A stretch of 64,000 nt of DNA, taken from Actinostola sp. cb2023 (Eukaryota > Cnidaria > Anthozoa > Actiniaria > Actinostolidae). Under the pieces are notes generated by a model that was not told where the DNA came from, made no database searches, and worked only from the letters and a program-made list of their open reading frames with translations. Below are positions 60,180 through 64,000 of the stretch, piece by piece. The stretch is taken from contig JAUJYZ010000098.1 of NCBI GenBank assembly GCA_033675265.1, positions 731,501 through 795,500 on the forward strand. The letters are read 5' to 3'. Each line of letters starts with the position of its first letter. Position 1 is the first letter of the stretch. Both the position numbers and the translations under genes were made by a program.

Positions 60180-60670
60180 TAGCAGTAAGAAGAGACACTC
60201 ATTAGCAACTATGACATGAATATTGGGTCTGCATCCACATATTGTATATTGTAGTTGAGGATAAATGAAGAAAGATAGCAGTAAGAAAGAGACACTATTA
60301 GCTAGTACACTATGCCATGAATATCAGTTGGGTCTGCATCCACATATTGTATATATATTGTATATTGTAGTTGAGGATAAATGAAGAAAGATAGCAGTAA
60401 GAAAGAGACACTATTAGCTAAACTATGACATGAATATTGGGTCTGCATCCACATATATATTGTATTTATATTGTATATTGTAGTCGAGGATAAATGAAGA
60501 AAGATAGCAGTAAGAAAGAGACACTATTAGCTAAACTATATGACATGAATATTGGGTCTGCATCCACATATTGTATATATATTGTATATTGTAGTTGAGG
60601 CTAAATGAAGAAAGATAGCAGTAAGAAAGAGACACTATTAGCTAAACTATGCCATGAATATTGGGTCTGT
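60180..60670. repeat. Tandem repeat of about 110 bp, four to five copies
   Basis: The unit runs TGAATATTGGGTCTGCATCC, ATATTGTATATTGTAGTTGAGG, AGAAAGATAGCAGTAAGAAA and GAGACACTATTAGCTA. Length differences come from TATATTG runs. It lies in the ABCC intron upstream of the exon at 60158. Confidence 0.9.
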
Positions 60671-60682
60671 ATCATATACACC

Positions 60683-60939
60683 TATTCCAAAAATCGTTGT
60701 CCGCGCCGAAAGCAACAAGCAAGAAGCTGACGACCGCAAAGGACTTTGGGAATCTCCTAATTAATTGATTTATCCGTGGTACTTGAGAAGTTATCCCTAC
60801 GAGCGTTGAATAGCAATCATTTGGAACTATTCGGCCATTTGAAAATGCATGTTGTCAAAATGTCTATGGATGAATAAATGAATAAGGAGAAAGTCCCAAT
60901 GCCCTTTGCGGGGCAAACGGACAACCATATTTGGAATAG
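60683..60939. mobile_element. Fold-back element with TATTCCAAA..GTTGTCCG ends
   Basis: Left end TATTCCAAAAATCGTTGTCC and right end (inverse) TATTCCAAATATGGTTGTCC bound about 255 bp. It is related to elements at 19017, 32826, 49957 and 54892. Confidence 0.65.
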
Positions 60940-61960
60940 CTTCTCAGAATGTCTCGGGAGAATCGTGCCGGTGTATATAGCGTTGATATATTAGTTGTAC
61001 CTGCGTAGTTTTCTTATCACATCCAAGAATGGCATCTCCCATGTGTACATCTTGACGGTACGTAAACCTGTTATCATTGCACTTGTAAATCCCAACCTTT
61101 CGTTCGCAACTTTGGAAATTTTGTTTCTAAGATTGACACACACTTTTCCTAAACCACAGTAGAAGAAGGCAAGAAGGACCAAATAAACGATACCCAAAAG
61201 TGCACGGACGTCTACCATGTAAACGATAAGAATTGGGATAATAGCCGCCTCGATAAGACCTTGTAATACTAAGCCTATCTTTGTTACAACATGGTCTATT
61301 CTCTGGACGTCACCAGACATCAGATTGAAGATGTAACCGGCAGATACCTTGCTTCTGACAGTTGGGTTAAGATTTAGGATCTAAAAGTCATCTTATGTGT
61401 TAGATTTGTCTCGAAGGTGCGCAAGGAAGGGGTAAGAGAGGTTAGTTTGTCATTGTTGAGTGTTTCTAACAGTGACTAGTGGTGGCAATGACAACACATT
61501 AGAAAGTTGCATATTTTTGGTTTTGATTTCCCCCCAGTTATTATACAAAGCTGTCTGTAGAAATTGTTCATACTGCACCCACCTTTTGAAACATGGACAG
61601 ACTCATTCCAAGACAAAATGGCTGACATATGTTACAAATTATTGAGAACAGACCCAAGATTATTATCAACAAATACTCTTCAACAGGGGACATTCTGACT
61701 AAGTCCCAAAACAACCGCCGTGAATGTGTTCCTGTTCGTGATTGGTCAGTCCCGATTTTTCTGAGTCGATTAGTCATGGATTCTGATAAGTCGCTGTGCG
61801 GAAGTGAAAATAAGTCTTGATTTTCAATTTGTCTTTCGTTTCCAATGCGAAAAATCCCATTCATCCACCAGAAAGTTAAACGAGAGAGGAAATTTGTTTG
61901 AGTGAAGAGTTTTTGGTCGTTTGCATTGCTTTCAAGGTGTCGATACTTCGCGTGATTCAT

Positions 61961-62678
61961 CTCTCGACTGTTCTATCAAGTAGAGGGACCACTGTTTTCA
62001 CTCTTTCCGCTAACTGTCACAGATTGCAGCCCTTCCTATAAACGTTCTGAAAGAACCAAAAAACAATATGTTTTGATTGGGAATAAATTGTATAAACATT
62101 TTGATACCTTGATTAATCTTATTTAATCAGTTTTAAAAGTGTCAAATTAATAGCGAGCTCATCAAGGCAGTGTAAGGAGTGTCAGTCGATTTTCCTCAGA
62201 CACTTGCTAAGACATTCTTTACAACTCATCTATTTAGAATGTCTGTACTTATCTCAAAGTTATTGATTACTTTCCATACTCACTGGTCAACAGAAAGTAT
62301 TGGTTCCGAGGCCAGGCTGCAAAGTAATTTGATTTCAAGGATTATTCCAATGAGGAATAGCCGACAGAACAATGTTTTGGAAAAAATCAAAAATCTGATT
62401 TTTTCCGAACATTTGTTCTGTACATGTCTATTCCTCATTAGTTTCCATTTCTATACTTATCATAGTTCTTTATTATTCCAATTGGTACCTAAAGTTCGTG
62501 GTTTAATTGTGTGGGACCAGTGAACCGTTCCATGGACGGTAGTCACCATTCTAATGCGATATCAACTAAAATATGATTTCTTTTCGTTAACCACTTTTAC
62601 TGAGGTTTTCATAGCATTCTATATTTCCATAAAACAGTTTTATTGAGAAGAGAAAGCAGACTATTTCTTGCGAACTAA
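61961..62678. other. Intergenic, with a hairpin at 62350-62450
   Basis: The arms AATGAGGAATAG / CAGAACAAATGTT / GGAAAAAATCA and inverse form a strong hairpin at about 62349-62445. Nothing else is recognised. Confidence 0.5.
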
Positions 62679-62970
62679 AGCCCCATTTACACGGTAACCT
62701 TTTCTGGCACGGCACTCTTAAATTTGGGCACGCGTACCTATCATTTTTGGTACGGCACCCCAATTTTTTGTCGTGTAAACATATTTTTTTCGGCACCCGT
62801 GCCTAAATTATTTGGGCACGCGGTCCTAGTTTTAAGCGGGCCGAGACCACCTCAGGAGGTAGTCTCGGCCCGCCGCAGAAAAAGGCACGCGTATCAAAAC
62901 TGCGCCCACAGATCTTCGGCCAGTGGTATTCTCTACTGCGCAGTCGCACAAGTGCACTTCTTCTATCAAG

Positions 62971-63219
62971 ATGGCGTCGTCTTCTACGTCTTCTACTAGT
63001 ACTGTGTCTGAAATGCAGCCGGGAATTTCGTATGCCACAGGCAAAGAAGCCAAAACTAGAGGCAAATTGTGGTCTGAAGATACGACACGGGTTTTAATTC
63101 AAGTGTGGGGAGAAGAGAAAATTCAGGAAGCCCTAAACAAATGCATAATTACATGGTTGACGGAAAGCTCCCATATTCTTTTGTATTACCCCCAAGGTGC
63201 AAAGCATTGTGTGATATGA
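62971..63219 (+). pseudogene. Harbinger Myb/SANT-like protein, truncated
   Basis: The ATG at 62971 (context TCAAGATGG) opens MASSSTSSTSTVSEMQ and leads into RGKLWSEDTTRVLIQVWGEE and KIQEALNK, the start of the Myb/SANT-like (trihelix) DNA-binding domain of Harbinger accessory proteins. After EALNKC the expected remaining helices are missing and the frame ends at 82 residues, so the protein is truncated. An unrecognised intron could explain the loss. Confidence 0.6.
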
Positions 63220-63319
63220 GAAAGTAGAGAACTCAATATTCATTTTAAGAAAAGTCATTATTCCTTTATTTTGACCTTCGATATTCAGTATTCTCCAGCT
63301 TTTTTACCTCTGAGGGTAA

Positions 63320-63740
63320 TTATTGTGTTAGTATATACCACACAAGTGAAATGATCAGTTAAAAAAAATAGCCAGAAAATGTCACATACTTTCTTTATAC
63401 ATATACAAACAAAGGCAGTAGAAACACCAAACAGATTAGCATCGTTCTGTATTCTGCTGTTGAAGCCAAATAGTACATAGTAAGCGCTAATCGACACTTT
63501 GCTGCAACGGCCTTTCTCATAGTTGTGTCCTTGTACGTTAAATCATCGACTATCTCATTAAGAATATTACGTATAAATGTGCCTTTAGCCAGTATTAACT
63601 CTGAAGCCGTTTCAGATCTACCATTTCAAACCAAGCCAATGATCGTGGATACATCCATACATCTCGTGTTGTTGGAGGATCTAAACTAACAAGGATAGCT
63701 AGGAACTGCTCCATTCTTCTGAGCTTCATCAACTTAGTAC
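63320..63740 (-). pseudogene. Harbinger transposase remnant
   Basis: Minus-strand fragments in different frames: RRMEQFLAILVSLDPP with DVWMYPRSLAWFEMV; then GTFIRNILNEIVDD and YKDTTMRKAVAAKCRLAL with STAEYRT; then, after a one-base slip, NLFGVSTAFVCICIKKVCD. These match, in order, the N-terminal and middle parts of PIF/Harbinger (DDE) transposases. The frameshifts and in-frame stops mean no working enzyme. Confidence 0.7.
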
Positions 63741-64000
63741 TGAAGTAGCAAAAAAGATTTGCTTTTCCTCGTAACTTTTTTCAAAATGTTGCTTCGATTT
63801 TTCATCAAGAAATGTGGTCGTGATTTTAAAATACTGTCCGCCATTTTGAAAATAAAATCCCCATGAAATACCGCTGACAGTTGTACAAAGGACACTCATT
63901 TTCAGGAGTGCTCAAAACGATAAGGGCCGTCTGCAGAATAGTCGTGTAAACGAAACCGGGCGTACCAAAAATGATAAGTACGCGTGCCCAAATTTAAGAG

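Larger units (their letters stand above)
59750..61960 (-). pseudogene. ABCC4: ABCC (MRP4-type) transporter, broken N-terminal fragment
   Basis: Exon 61583-61960 starts at ATG and encodes the ABCC N-terminus (LSRLTFWWMNGIFRIGNER) and first helix. Exon 61001-61380 encodes ILNLNPTVRSKVSAG through MITGLRTVKMYTWEMPF, typical of ABCC membrane domain 1. A third exon starts at 60158 (phase match, REYKLLQC). It carries two helices, then a frameshift/stop near 59965 (QVIYLE-stop), after which the neighbouring frame continues with SSLTRLQAFLEL and SLENVTCHVIG, the region just before nucleotide-binding domain 1. The fragment then dissolves in a purine-rich repeat. About 55-65 residues including helix 2 are absent between exons 1 and 2, and no Walker A follows. 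The subfamily is ABCC; MRP4 is the best guess. Confidence 0.7.
62676..64000. mobile_element. PIF/Harbinger transposon, decayed, right end outside window
   Basis: The left end follows TAA (62676-62678) and starts AGCCCCATTTACACGG. The subterminal stretch CTCTTAAATTTGGGCACGCG (62715 on) is mirrored by the last bases of the window, so the right terminus should lie about 35 bp beyond 64000. It carries a Myb-like ORF on the plus strand and a degenerate transposase on the minus strand, the two-gene arrangement known for Harbinger elements. Confidence 0.8.

Overview
This looks like a window of an invertebrate metazoan nuclear genome, most likely an anthozoan cnidarian (coral or sea-anemone type). 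The species assignment is inference. It rests on intron-rich animal genes with GT-AG junctions, on signalling and vesicle-traffic families typical of animals, and on very dense small palindromic DNA transposons plus a Penelope-like element. There is no operon logic; genes are split into short exons separated by repeat-filled introns.

Layout. 1-10.3 kb: minus-strand 5' part of a TGF-beta/BMP type II receptor gene (signal-peptide exon, ectodomain exon, membrane/kinase-start exon). The kinase continues beyond the left edge. Its ectodomain exon exists in three copies, and a second damaged copy of the signal-peptide exon lies at 28.5 kb, so a unit was tandemly triplicated and later broken up by transposons. 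10.3-29.5 kb: mostly transposon-derived (fold-back elements, TTAA- and TA-flanked elements, GATCGATC arrays), with an orphan Ig-domain exon at 13.7-14.0 kb and a secretory signal-peptide exon at 26.1-26.2 kb on the same strand. 29.9-31.1 kb: 5'-truncated Penelope-like retroelement with a GIY-YIG endonuclease and a hammerhead-ribozyme motif. 31.7-37.2 kb: complete seven-exon synaptotagmin-like gene (minus strand, 465 aa) with most Ca2+ ligands missing. 37.8-39.0 kb: a 1.1 kb CTTG microsatellite. 41.3-45.5 kb: an ATT microsatellite, then 3.8 kb of nearly pure pyrimidine sequence that carries a duplicated exon-like block. 45.6-47.1 kb: nested transposons. 47.2-49.3 kb: the two 3' exons of an unrecognised plus-strand gene. 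51.1-55.9 kb: complete seven-exon SLC30A (ZnT) zinc transporter, plus strand, 350 aa. 57.8-59.1 kb: complete two-exon Ly6/three-finger GPI-anchored protein, minus strand. 59.7-62.0 kb: broken N-terminal fragment of an ABCC (MRP4-type) transporter, minus strand. 62.7-64.0 kb: decayed PIF/Harbinger transposon cut by the right edge.

The host genes do not form one pathway. What unifies the window is mobile-element activity. Transposons sit in most introns, several have readable target-site duplications, and because parts of the receptor locus are duplicated, some insertions can be checked against natural empty sites inside the same window. All exon structures were assembled by eye from splice signals, reading phase and family resemblance; no alignment or transcript data were available.
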